Positions 1 to 5,988 of a stretch of 6,704 nucleotides of DNA are shown in pieces. Source of the stretch: an uncultured Rhodospirillales bacterium (GTDB taxonomy: Bacteria > Pseudomonadota > Alphaproteobacteria > Acetobacterales > Acetobacteraceae). The stretch covers positions 1 through 6,704 of the forward strand of contig CAIVDX010000196.1 in the NCBI GenBank assembly GCA_903904805.1. Direction: 5' to 3'. The number at the start of each line of letters is the position of its first letter. The stretch's first letter is position 1. A program made the position numbers and the translations under genes. The notes beneath the pieces are model-generated. The model did no database searches, was not told the DNA's origin, and saw only the letters and a list, made by a program, of their open reading frames with translations.

Positions 1-569
1 ATCCCCGCATCGACCTGCTCTCCCTCTCGGCCCACAAGATGTACGGCCCGAAAGGCATCGGCGCGCTGTATGTCCGCCGCCGCCCGCGCATCCGCCTCAC
101 CCCGCTCTTCTCCGGCGGCGGCCAGGAACGCACGCTGCGGTCCGGCACCCTGCCAACCCCGCTGATCGTCGGCTTCGGCGAGGCCGCCCGCATCGCTCAA
201 TCCGACCTCACCGACGACGCCCCCCGCATCGCCACCCAGCGCGACGCCTTCCTGGCCCGCCTGCAATCCGCCATCCCCGGCCTTACGCTGAACGGCCATC
301 GCAGCGCGCGCATCGGCGGCAACCTCAACCTCACCTTCCCCACTTCGGCCCTCAACATCATGCAGGCCAGCCCCGACCTCTGCGTCTCCACCGGCTCGGC
401 CTGCTCGACCGCTTCGATCGAACCCAGCTATGTGCTGCGCGCCATCGGCCTGACCGACGAACAGGCCGCCCGCACCTTGCGCATCTGCATCGGGCGGACT
501 ACCTCCGCCGCCGACCTGGATTTCGCCGCCGAGGCCCTCATCTCGGCCGCCACCATCAACAAGGCCTGA
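1..569 (+). CDS. Cysteine desulfurase, class V aminotransferase fold (IscS/NifS-like), 3' part
   Basis: PLP enzyme that takes sulfur from L-cysteine as an enzyme-bound persulfide for Fe-S clusters or tRNA thiolation, in the cytosol. The reading frame enters at base 3, so the 5' part is outside the window; 188 residues are visible. The PLP-binding lysine is in SAHK (bases 27-38), followed by MYGPKGIGALYVRR, the usual class I context. The GGGQERTLRSGTLP region follows. The persulfide-forming cysteine is in STGSACSTAS (codon 402-404), then EPSYVLRAIG. This short Cys loop separates it from SufS. The protein stops soon after RICIGR and lacks the longer C-terminal tail with which E. coli IscS binds IscU (family knowledge). 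That makes it closer to NifS or to desulfurases paired with MnmA. The ferredoxin gene starts 7 bp after the stop, suggesting one operon. The family is certain; the specific partner is inferred. Confidence 0.93.
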   Translation, partial: PRIDLLSLSAHKMYGPKGIGALYVRRRPRIRLTPLFSGGGQERTLRSGTLPTPLIVGFGEAARIAQSDLTDDAPRIATQRDAFLARLQSAIPGLTLNGHRSARIGGNLNLTFPTSALNIMQASPDLCVSTGSACSTASIEPSYVLRAIGLTDEQAARTLRICIGRTTSAADLDFAAEALISAATINKA

Positions 570-576
570 CCCACCC

Positions 577-906
577 ATGCCGACCATGAACTTTATCGAG
601 CGCGACGGCTCGACCCGCTCCGTTGACGCCCCCCTCGGCCTCTCAGTGCTGGAAATCGCCCACAAGCACGGCATCGACATCGAAGGTGCCTGCGAAGGCT
701 CGCTCGCCTGCTCGACCTGCCACGTGATCATCGACCCCACCTGGTTCGCCAAACTCGCCACTCCCACCGAGGACGAGGAAGACATGCTCGACCTCGCCTT
801 CGGGCTGGAAGCGACCTCCCGTTTGGGGTGCCAGATCGTAATGACCGAGGCGCTGGACGGGCTCACCGTGAAGCTGCCTGCAGCCACGCGAAATGCGTTG
901 GGTTAA
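577..906 (+). CDS. [2Fe-2S] ferredoxin, adrenodoxin/Isc type
   Basis: Small soluble electron carrier of 109 residues, normal length for the family. The four cluster ligands are Cys39, Cys45, Cys48 (pattern C-x5-C-x2-C in ACEGSLACSTCHV) and Cys85 (in SRLGCQ). The acidic helix EDEEDMLDLA (65-74) matches the partner-docking region of adrenodoxin and E. coli Fdx, as does the following LEATSRLGCQ. Its place between a cysteine desulfurase and mnmA suggests it supplies electrons for Fe-S assembly, as Isc ferredoxins do, but a redox partner in another pathway cannot be excluded. The start at 577 lies 7 bp after the desulfurase stop. An in-frame ATG three codons later (586) is also possible, and neither has a clear Shine-Dalgarno sequence, which fits translation coupled to the upstream gene. 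The stop is TAA at 904-906. Confidence 0.93.
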   Translation: MPTMNFIERDGSTRSVDAPLGLSVLEIAHKHGIDIEGACEGSLACSTCHVIIDPTWFAKLATPTEDEEDMLDLAFGLEATSRLGCQIVMTEALDGLTVKLPAATRNALG

Positions 907-912
907 GCGCGC

Positions 913-946
913 TCTTTTTTGAAAAAAAGAACCAAAAAACTTTTGG
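913..946. repeat. AT-rich tandem palindromes between ferredoxin and mnmA
   Basis: In an otherwise very GC-rich window this stretch is almost pure A/T and forms two adjacent small inverted repeats. The first is TCTTTTTT (913-920) facing AAAAAAGA (923-930). The second is CCAAAA (932-937), loop AAC, TTTTGG (941-946), a perfect 6-bp stem. From memory, similar T-run/A-run elements recur in intergenic regions of Acetobacteraceae; I could not search for this. It may be a dispersed intergenic repeat, a transcript-processing site or a weak terminator. There is no classic GC stem followed by a U tract, so a standard rho-independent terminator is not supported. Confidence 0.55.
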
Positions 947-965
947 ACTTTTGCACCGCACGCGC

Positions 966-979
966 GGCACCTCAGTGCC
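966..979 (+). promoter_or_regulatory. Small hairpin directly before the mnmA start
   Basis: GGCAC (966-970), loop CTCA, GTGCC (975-979) is a perfect 5-bp stem ending two bases before the mnmA ATG at 981. No Shine-Dalgarno sequence is visible ahead of that ATG, so the hairpin occupies the place where the ribosome would bind. A second possible pairing is CGCGC (908-912) with GCGCG (962-966), which would enclose the AT-rich palindromes. The structure is seen in the sequence; a role in translation is only an inference. Confidence 0.3.
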
Positions 980-980
980 T

Positions 981-2072
981 ATGAAAATCGTTGTGGCGAT
1001 GTCTGGTGGGGTCGATAGCTCTGTGGTGGCTGGCCTCCTGAAGGAGGCCGGGCACGAGGCGATCGGCGTCACGCTCCAGCTCTATAACCAGGGCGCCAGC
1101 AGCACCCGCAAGGGCGCCTGCTGCGCGGGGCAGGACATCCAGGACGCCCGCCGCGTCTGCGACCACCTTGGTATCCCCCACTACGTGATCGACGCCGAAG
1201 CCCGCTTCGCCGCCGCGGTCATCGAGGATTTCGCCGCCTCCTACGCCGCCGGCATCACCCCGGTGCCCTGCGTCCGCTGTAATCAGACAGTGAAGTTCAC
1301 CGACCTCACCGCGCTGGCCCGCGACCTCGGCGCTGAAGCTTTGGCCACCGGCCACTATGTCCGCCGCGTCGAAGGCCCTGATGGTGCCGAACTCCACCGC
1401 GCCGCCGACCCCGCGCGGGACCAGAGCTGGTTTCTCTTCGCCACAACGTCAGCCCAACTGGAATTCGCCCGCTTCCCCCTCGGCGACATGCCCGACAAGG
1501 CCAGCGTGCGCGCCCACGCAGAGCGCCTCGGCCTGCGCGTCGCCGCCAAGCCGGACAGCCAGGACATCTGCTTCGTTCCGAACGGCTCCTATGCTGACAT
1601 CGTCGCCAAACTCCGCCCTGAGGCCGCTGAGCCAGGTGCGATCGTCACCGCAGACGGCGCGGTCGTCGGCCAGCATGATGGCGTGGCGCGCTACACCGTC
1701 GGCCAGGGCAAGCGCCTCGGCACCGCGTCCCTCATCGATGGCACCCAGCAGGCGGTGATCGCCATCGACGCCTCGACCCGCCGCATCGTCGTCGGCCCGC
1801 GCGCCACCGGCACATGCGAGGTTCATCTCGCCGAACCCAACTGGCTGATCCCCGCGCCCACCAGTCCGGTCCGCTGCACGGTCAAGCTGCGCGCCCGCGA
1901 CGAACTTCGCCCCGCCACCATCCGCGCGAGCGACGATGGCGCCGAAATCCTGCTCGACACGCCCGCTTTGGCCGCCCCGGGCCAGGCCTGCGTCGCCTAT
2001 GACGGTACCCGCGTGCTGGGTGGCGGTTTCATCCGATCTGCCGCGCGCCTGCCGGCCCCCACCACCAATTGA
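981..2072 (+). CDS. mnmA: tRNA-specific 2-thiouridylase MnmA
   Basis: ATP-dependent enzyme that puts sulfur on C2 of uridine 34 in tRNA-Lys, -Glu and -Gln, working in the cytosol with persulfide sulfur from a cysteine desulfurase. The product is 363 residues, normal for the family. The N-terminal PP-loop SGGVDSS (8-14) binds ATP. The catalytic cysteine pair is Cys100 (in PCVRCN, 95-101) and Cys197 (in DSQDICF). GHY (124-126) and DQSWFL (147-152) are family landmarks, and YTVGQGKRLG marks the central domain before the C-terminal beta-barrel. The ATG at 981 was chosen because it gives the canonical MKIVVAMSGGVDSS start. The frame stays open upstream to 828, but those 51 codons cover the end of the ferredoxin gene and the AT-rich spacer and are not conserved protein. 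The upstream cysteine desulfurase is its probable sulfur donor, as in the Bacillus YrvO-MnmA pair. Confidence 0.97.
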   Translation: MKIVVAMSGGVDSSVVAGLLKEAGHEAIGVTLQLYNQGASSTRKGACCAGQDIQDARRVCDHLGIPHYVIDAEARFAAAVIEDFAASYAAGITPVPCVRCNQTVKFTDLTALARDLGAEALATGHYVRRVEGPDGAELHRAADPARDQSWFLFATTSAQLEFARFPLGDMPDKASVRAHAERLGLRVAAKPDSQDICFVPNGSYADIVAKLRPEAAEPGAIVTADGAVVGQHDGVARYTVGQGKRLGTASLIDGTQQAVIAIDASTRRIVVGPRATGTCEVHLAEPNWLIPAPTSPVRCTVKLRARDELRPATIRASDDGAEILLDTPALAAPGQACVAYDGTRVLGGGFIRSAARLPAPTTN

Positions 2073-2115
2073 CGCCACCCGCCACCCCGTCTATTCCCCG
2101 CGCCTCGGTTGGGAT

Positions 2116-2190
2116 GGCGGCGTAGCTCAGCGGTAGAGCAGGGGAATCATAATCCCTTGGTCGGCGGTTCAAATCCGTCCGCCGCTACCA
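2116..2190 (+). tRNA. tRNA with CAU anticodon, probably elongator tRNA-Met
   Basis: A complete cloverleaf can be folded by hand. The acceptor stem is 2116-2122 with 2180-2186 (first pair G-U). The D stem is GCTC 2125-2128 with GAGC 2136-2139. The anticodon stem is GGGGA 2141-2145 with TCCCT 2153-2157, and the 7-base loop carries CAT at 2148-2150. The variable loop is five bases. The T stem is GGCGG 2163-2167 with CCGTC 2175-2179 and has a TTCAAAT loop. The discriminator is A2187, and CCA is encoded at 2188-2190. The first pair is not mismatched and the anticodon stem lacks the three G-C pairs next to the loop, so it is not initiator tRNA. CAU could also be the lysidine-modified tRNA-Ile2. The sequence around the anticodon (GGAATCATAATCC) resembles alphaproteobacterial elongator Met as I remember it, so Met is preferred. 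It lies 43 bp after mnmA. Confidence 0.95.
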
Positions 2191-2329
2191 TCCCTCCGTG
2201 ATCCTCGAGACAGTCGCTCCCCGGTCCGCCGCCGCTCCCACGCGCAAATTGCGGTCGACGCGAAAGCTGATTAGCCTCCACGGGTCTGATCCTGTGCCGT
2301 GTCCACGGCGTGCGGGCCGGGAGGAAACA
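2191..2329 (+). promoter_or_regulatory. Spacer before the monooxygenase gene, with palindromes
   Basis: This 139-bp gap between the tRNA and the monooxygenase gene probably holds the promoter of the latter, but no convincing -35/-10 pair is visible; TTGCGG at 2249 is the only -35-like hexamer and has no good -10 partner. Two short symmetric sites are present: CGCAAATTGCG (2243-2253, centred on one base) and GCCGTG-TC-CACGGC (2296-2309, perfect 6-bp arms). Either could be an operator, and the second could form an RNA hairpin in the leader. No protein-coding content is supported. Confidence 0.35.
2319..2324 (+). promoter_or_regulatory. Shine-Dalgarno site that sets the monooxygenase start
   Basis: GGGAGG lies five bases before the ATG at 2330. 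It is one of the strongest ribosome binding sites in the window and decides the start against an in-frame ATG 44 codons upstream at 2198. Confidence 0.8.
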
Positions 2330-3841
2330 ATGAGCCAGCCAAACCAAGGTGGCGCCGCAGCACCTGTCGAGACCGAAATCGCGGTGATCGGCGCCGGCCT
2401 CGGCGGCCTGTGCGCCGCCGCCGCCCTCCTTGATGCCGGCACACGCAGCATCATCCTGTTCGAGCAGGCCGACGATGTCGGCGGAGTCTGGCAGCATAAC
2501 CGCTACCCCAACGTCGCCTGCGACACTCCGATCGACATCTACGCCATCAGCTACGACCCCGGCAGCACATGGTCGCGCAATTTCGCCCCGGGTCGCGAAA
2601 TCCAGGCCTATCTGCGCGACTTCGCCGACCGCCACGGCATCCTTCCGCTGATCGAAACCCACACCGAGATTGCCGAAGCGGTATGGGACGAGCCCGCCGC
2701 GTGCTGGCGCATCACCGCCACCGACGGACGGCGCTGGAGCAGCCGGATCCTGATCTGGGCCGGCGGCCTGTTCTCACGACCCAGCTTGCCCGCCCTGCCG
2801 GGTATGGCGGCCTTCCGCGGCGAACAACTGCATTCCTCGGCCTGGAACGACGCCGTTGATCTCGACGGCAAGACCGTCGCCATCGTCGGCAGTGGCGCCT
2901 CGGCCATCCAGATCATCCCCTACGCCGCCGAGCACGCGCGCCAGCTCATCGCCTTCGTGCGCACCCCCTCCTATGTCACGCCGCGTCCGGACATCGTCTT
3001 CGACGTCTCCCAGCGCGACACTCCCGCCTTCAGCGAGGGGCTGCGCGAGCGCCGCGCGCAATGGTTCGAGCAGTTCGAAAAAATCGCCCGCGCCCGCTTC
3101 CCGATGAACAGCGCGCTGATCGCCGAAACCGAGGCCGTCTGGCGCGACTATATGCACAGCCAGGTGCAAGACCCGACTCTGCGCGAAACCCTCACCCCCA
3201 ATTACCGCTTCGGCTGCAAGCGCCCGCTCTACAGCTCCGACTATTACCCAGCGATGATCCGCCCGAATGTCACGGCCATCCCCCGTGCGGTGGTCTCCGC
3301 CGCGCCCGAGGGCGTGATCGACAGCGACGGCGTGCTCCACAAGGTCGATGTCATCATCTGGGCCACCGGCTATGACACGCAGAACATGCTCGGGCCGCTT
3401 CGTCTGGTCGGGCGCGGCGGGCTGGGTCTGGCCGAGGCCTGGGCCGAGGCGCCGGAGGCCTATTACGGCACCATGGTGAAGGGCTTCCCAAACCTGTTCG
3501 TGATGAACGGCCCGAACATCTCCGGCGCCTCGGCCACCGAGTTCATCGAGGGCCAATGCCGGCTGATCATCCAGGCTCTGGCGATCAGCGCAGCCCAGGG
3601 CGGTGCGATCATCGACGTGCCGGCCGAGGTAAGCGACGCCTTCAATGCGGATATCCTGCAGCGCACCGAAAGCAGCGTGATGGTGCTGGGCAATTGCCAT
3701 TCCTATTACCGCGTCGGCCATTCAGGCCGGGTCTTCACCCACTGGCCAGGCACGATCGAATCGTACCGCGCCGCCATCCGCGACGCCGCGCTGGTGGGGC
3801 TGCGCTTTTCATCGGTTCGCCAGGCTGCGACCATTCCCTGA
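2330..3841 (+). CDS. FAD/NAD(P)H-dependent monooxygenase, Baeyer-Villiger-like
   Basis: Predicted soluble flavoprotein of 503 residues that would insert one oxygen of O2 into an organic substrate, typically ketone to ester, using NADPH. The FAD Rossmann motif GAGLGG is at 21-26, with Glu45 ending the second strand, and GGVW (51-54) and NRYPNVACD (57-65) follow as in Baeyer-Villiger enzymes (BVMOs). The family fingerprint region FRGEQLHSSAWN is at 162-173: the F, G, H and W positions are kept, but the usual P or D after W is Asn. The NADPH Rossmann motif GSGASA is at 187-192. GCKRPL (295-300) contains Arg298, the likely counterpart of the catalytic arginine of BVMOs. ATGYD is at 345-349. No signal peptide or membrane segment is seen. 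The start rests on GGGAGG five bases upstream and on the FAD motif falling about 20 residues in. Substrate is unknown; an N-oxygenating flavin monooxygenase is the alternative. Confidence 0.87.
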   Translation: MSQPNQGGAAAPVETEIAVIGAGLGGLCAAAALLDAGTRSIILFEQADDVGGVWQHNRYPNVACDTPIDIYAISYDPGSTWSRNFAPGREIQAYLRDFADRHGILPLIETHTEIAEAVWDEPAACWRITATDGRRWSSRILIWAGGLFSRPSLPALPGMAAFRGEQLHSSAWNDAVDLDGKTVAIVGSGASAIQIIPYAAEHARQLIAFVRTPSYVTPRPDIVFDVSQRDTPAFSEGLRERRAQWFEQFEKIARARFPMNSALIAETEAVWRDYMHSQVQDPTLRETLTPNYRFGCKRPLYSSDYYPAMIRPNVTAIPRAVVSAAPEGVIDSDGVLHKVDVIIWATGYDTQNMLGPLRLVGRGGLGLAEAWAEAPEAYYGTMVKGFPNLFVMNGPNISGASATEFIEGQCRLIIQALAISAAQGGAIIDVPAEVSDAFNADILQRTESSVMVLGNCHSYYRVGHSGRVFTHWPGTIESYRAAIRDAALVGLRFSSVRQAATIP

Positions 3842-3962
3842 GGGGCCTGACCGCGGCCTGATCCATGCGCCCCCTGCCGCCGGCGGCCATCCTGGGCCAT
3901 GATGCGGGTCCTCATGCCTCCCTTCGCCGGTGCGGCCTGTCCAACCCGCCGGAACCCCGCCC

Positions 3963-5039
3963 ATGCATGCCGAGATCAGATCGCTTACCGGCCTGCGCGG
4001 CCTTGCCGCCTGCTGGGTGATGCTGGGCCATTATTTCTCCCGCTTCGCCGCCGCAGGCCTGCCGCACACGCTGATTTCGCACATGTATCTGGCGGTGGAT
4101 CTGTTCATGATCCTGAGCGGCTTCGTGCTCGGGCTCACCTATGAGGCGCGCTTCACCCCGGTGAACCTCGCCAACAGCCTCGGCTTTCTGCGCAATCGTA
4201 TCGCGCGCCTCTTCCCGCTCTACATCCTGGTCACGCTCGCCTGCCTTGTGATGATGCGCCTGGGCCTCGGCGACAACAGCTCCACCCGCACCCCGCTCGC
4301 CATCGCCGCCAATCTGGCGATGGTGCAAAGCTGGTGGTGGCCCGATGACAGCATCAGCGGCACCGGCTGGTCGCTGAGCATCGAGTGGGGGGTGAATCTG
4401 GTCTTCCCGCTGCTGGTGATCCTGCTGCTGCGCCCCTCAGCCTGGCGCGCCGGACTTGTCGCCGCAATCGCGTTGGCTGGCCTTGCCTGGGCGGCGCTCA
4501 CACTGGGGCAGGGGGCCAGCGCCGAACCGCTGAACGGCGCGATCAACTGGTACTATGTGCCGCTGTCCTGGGCGCGCTGCGGCAGCGAGTTCATCCTCGG
4601 CCTGCTGTGCTGGCGCCTGCGCCGGCGCGGCCTGTGCGCGTGGGCGGGCGGCAGCCTCGCGCTGATCGCGATGCTGGGGTCGATGGGGGTGTGCGTCGCG
4701 GACGCGCGGCTGGACGTGGTGTTCGTGCTGCTCGCCTGTCTGCTGATCCTGGGCTTTTCGTTCGAGGCCTCGCCGGTGAGCGCGATCTTTGCCACCGCCG
4801 TGCCGGTCTGGTTGGGCGCGATCTCCTTCTCGATCTACCTCCTGCATTTGGCGATCCTGCCGCCGCGCGCCGCCCTGTTTGCTTGGGCGCGTGGGGCTCC
4901 GATCGGGGACAGCTACGAGCTGGAGAACATCGGCCAGGGTGTTGTGTGCATCGCCGTGGTTCTGCTTCTATCCAGCGCGTCCTATTATTATTTCGAAAAA
5001 CCAATGCAACGCTGGACGCGGAGGATGCTGACCCGATGA
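3963..5039 (+). CDS. Membrane acyltransferase 3 family protein (OafA-like)
   Basis: Integral inner-membrane protein of 358 residues, of the family that O-acylates sugars, polysaccharides or other small molecules. It opens with RSLTGLRGLAA (6-16) and His23, the conserved N-terminal histidine. DLFMILSGFV (46-55), FLRNRIARLFPLY (75-87), WSLSIEW (136-142), SFSIYLLH (288-295) and YFEKP (343-347) are the expected family motifs. About ten hydrophobic segments can be seen, for example around 41-58, 84-98, 144-156, 163-181, 229-246 and 252-266. ATG 3963 is preferred because the conserved motif begins six residues in. A GTG at 3930 would add 11 unremarkable residues. Only a weak ribosome site is present. 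It follows the monooxygenase after 121 bp and overlaps the next gene by four bases. The acceptor and acyl group are unknown, and its presence between two oxidoreductases is unusual. Confidence 0.88.
   Translation: MHAEIRSLTGLRGLAACWVMLGHYFSRFAAAGLPHTLISHMYLAVDLFMILSGFVLGLTYEARFTPVNLANSLGFLRNRIARLFPLYILVTLACLVMMRLGLGDNSSTRTPLAIAANLAMVQSWWWPDDSISGTGWSLSIEWGVNLVFPLLVILLLRPSAWRAGLVAAIALAGLAWAALTLGQGASAEPLNGAINWYYVPLSWARCGSEFILGLLCWRLRRRGLCAWAGGSLALIAMLGSMGVCVADARLDVVFVLLACLLILGFSFEASPVSAIFATAVPVWLGAISFSIYLLHLAILPPRAALFAWARGAPIGDSYELENIGQGVVCIAVVLLLSSASYYYFEKPMQRWTRRMLTR
5020..5039 (+). promoter_or_regulatory. Shine-Dalgarno and ATGA overlap coupling acyltransferase to SDR
   Basis: GGAGGA (5020-5025) sits ten bases before the dehydrogenase ATG at 5036, inside the acyltransferase coding end. 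The acyltransferase stop TGA (5037-5039) overlaps this ATG in the four bases ATGA. This is a standard arrangement for coupled translation and shows that the two genes are made from one message. Confidence 0.8.
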
Positions 5040-5878
5040 TCCCAAATCTGCGCGGCCACACCGCCGTCATCACCGGCGCTGGCTCGGGCATTGGCCAGGG
5101 CGTGGCACTGGCCTTCGCCGCCGAGGGCATGACGCTTGCTTTGTGCGACATCCGCGCCGAGGCTCTGGAGGAGACGCTCGCGCTCGTCACCGCCCGCGGC
5201 GCGCAGGCGATCGCGGTGCCGATGGATGTGTCAGACCCCGCATCGGTGGCACAGGCGGCTGCGCGCATTTCAGCCGAACTCGGCGACATCCATGTGCTCT
5301 GCAACAATGCCGGCATCGCCATGCATGGTGTGCCCGTTGCCGAGGTCACCGAGGAAAACTGGGACTGGGTGATCGGCGTGAATGTGCGCGGCGTGATCAA
5401 CGGCGTGCACGCCTTCCTGCCGCTGCTGCAGCTGCATGGCGGCCCGGCGCATATCGTCAACACTGCCTCGATCGGTGGCTTCCAGGTGAATGCCGGCTTC
5501 CGCACCGGCCCCTATTCCATGACCAAATACGCCGTCGTTGCACTGTCCGAGGCGCTCGAACAGGAGCTGGCCGGCACCTCCGTCGGCGTCTCCGTGCTGG
5601 CCCCCGCCGCTGTCGCCACCGGCATCTTCCGCTCCGCCCGCGCGCGACCCGAGCGCCTCGGCCCGGGCCAGGACAACCCGACCCAACTCGCGCTCGAGGA
5701 GTTGATCACCGATGGCTGGGCGCCCGAGCGCGTCGGTCGCCGGGTGGCGCACGCCATCCGCACCGGCGAGTTCTACGTCTTCACCCACGTCGCCATGCAG
5801 ATCCCCGTCGAGCAGCGCCACGCCCGCATCCAGCAAGGTTTCGCGCGCGCCGCCCTGTGGTCGGCCGCGAATCCGTAG
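5036..5878 (+). CDS. Short-chain dehydrogenase/reductase (classical SDR)
   Basis: Soluble NAD(P)-dependent oxidoreductase of 280 residues that interconverts an alcohol and a carbonyl. The nucleotide-binding motif TGAGSGIG is at 13-20. Asp38 at the end of the second strand (LCDIR) suggests NAD(H), although the nearby Arg40 keeps NADP possible. NNAG (90-93) stabilises the sheet. The catalytic set is Asn116, Ser145, Tyr160 and Lys164 (PYSMTK). Ser and Tyr are 15 residues apart where about 13 is usual, so the loop before the tyrosine has a small insertion (145-159). The C-terminal 80 residues, which usually shape the substrate pocket, give no substrate clue. The start is fixed by GGAGGA ten bases upstream and by the ATGA overlap with the acyltransferase gene. 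It may act before or after the monooxygenase in the same pathway, but this is inference. Confidence 0.93.
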   Translation: MIPNLRGHTAVITGAGSGIGQGVALAFAAEGMTLALCDIRAEALEETLALVTARGAQAIAVPMDVSDPASVAQAAARISAELGDIHVLCNNAGIAMHGVPVAEVTEENWDWVIGVNVRGVINGVHAFLPLLQLHGGPAHIVNTASIGGFQVNAGFRTGPYSMTKYAVVALSEALEQELAGTSVGVSVLAPAAVATGIFRSARARPERLGPGQDNPTQLALEELITDGWAPERVGRRVAHAIRTGEFYVFTHVAMQIPVEQRHARIQQGFARAALWSAANP

Positions 5879-5882
5879 GGCT

Positions 5883-5969
5883 GCTTTTCCGCGCTTGATC
5901 CATCTCAACGCGCCCGCCCGCGCGCCGTCGCAGCATCCTCCCGTCGCGCCCCGTGCGCGGCCGAAAAGC
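5883..5969 (+). repeat. Imperfect long-range inverted repeat in the SDR-ligA spacer
   Basis: GCTTTTC (5883-5889) is complementary to GAAAAGC (5963-5969), and the adjoining CGCGC (5890-5894) to GCGCG (5955-5959), with three unpaired bases on the right arm. A nested CGCGC/GCGCG pair at 5945-5959 competes for the right arm. Together they span most of the 110-bp gap between the dehydrogenase stop and the ligA start. It could be an mRNA fold or a binding site, or chance in a GC-rich gap. There is no U tract, so it is not a standard terminator. Confidence 0.25.
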
Positions 5970-5974
5970 GTGGC

Positions 5975-5982
5975 AGAGGGAG
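5975..5982 (+). promoter_or_regulatory. Shine-Dalgarno site of ligA
   Basis: AGAGGGAG ends six bases before the ATG at 5989. It favours that start over the in-frame GTG twelve codons upstream at 5953, whose codons fall in the spacer. Confidence 0.65.
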
Positions 5983-5988
5983 CCGACA

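Noticed and set aside
828..980. N-terminal extension of the mnmA frame by 51 codons
   Set aside because: It overlaps the ferredoxin gene end and the AT-rich spacer; the canonical MnmA start is at 981.
1449..2078. 209-codon open frame on the - strand within mnmA
   Set aside because: Antisense shadow of mnmA, Gly/Ala/Asp-rich, no recognisable domain.
2198..2329. Upstream start for the monooxygenase
   Set aside because: The 44 extra residues are not typical of the family, and a strong GGGAGG site precedes the ATG at 2330.
2774..3721. 315-codon open frame on the - strand inside the monooxygenase gene
   Set aside because: It lies wholly antisense to a well-supported gene, shows no family motif, and is expected from GC-rich codon use.
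3876..3887. GCCGCCGGCGGC palindrome after the monooxygenase gene as a terminator
   Set aside because: It has no loop and no following T run; a GC palindrome of this size is unremarkable here. The 121-bp gap otherwise shows nothing convincing.
3930..3962. GTG start for the acyltransferase gene
   Set aside because: It adds 11 residues before the conserved N-terminal motif without a ribosome site; ATG 3963 fits the family better, though not proven.
4385..5035. Open frame running into the SDR from within the acyltransferase gene
   Set aside because: It is another frame of the acyltransferase gene without recognisable protein features; the SDR begins at 5036 with its own ribosome site.
4591..5505. 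304-codon open frame on the - strand across the acyltransferase and SDR genes
   Set aside because: It crosses two convincing genes and is Arg/Pro/Ala/Ser-rich with no motif; a composition artefact.
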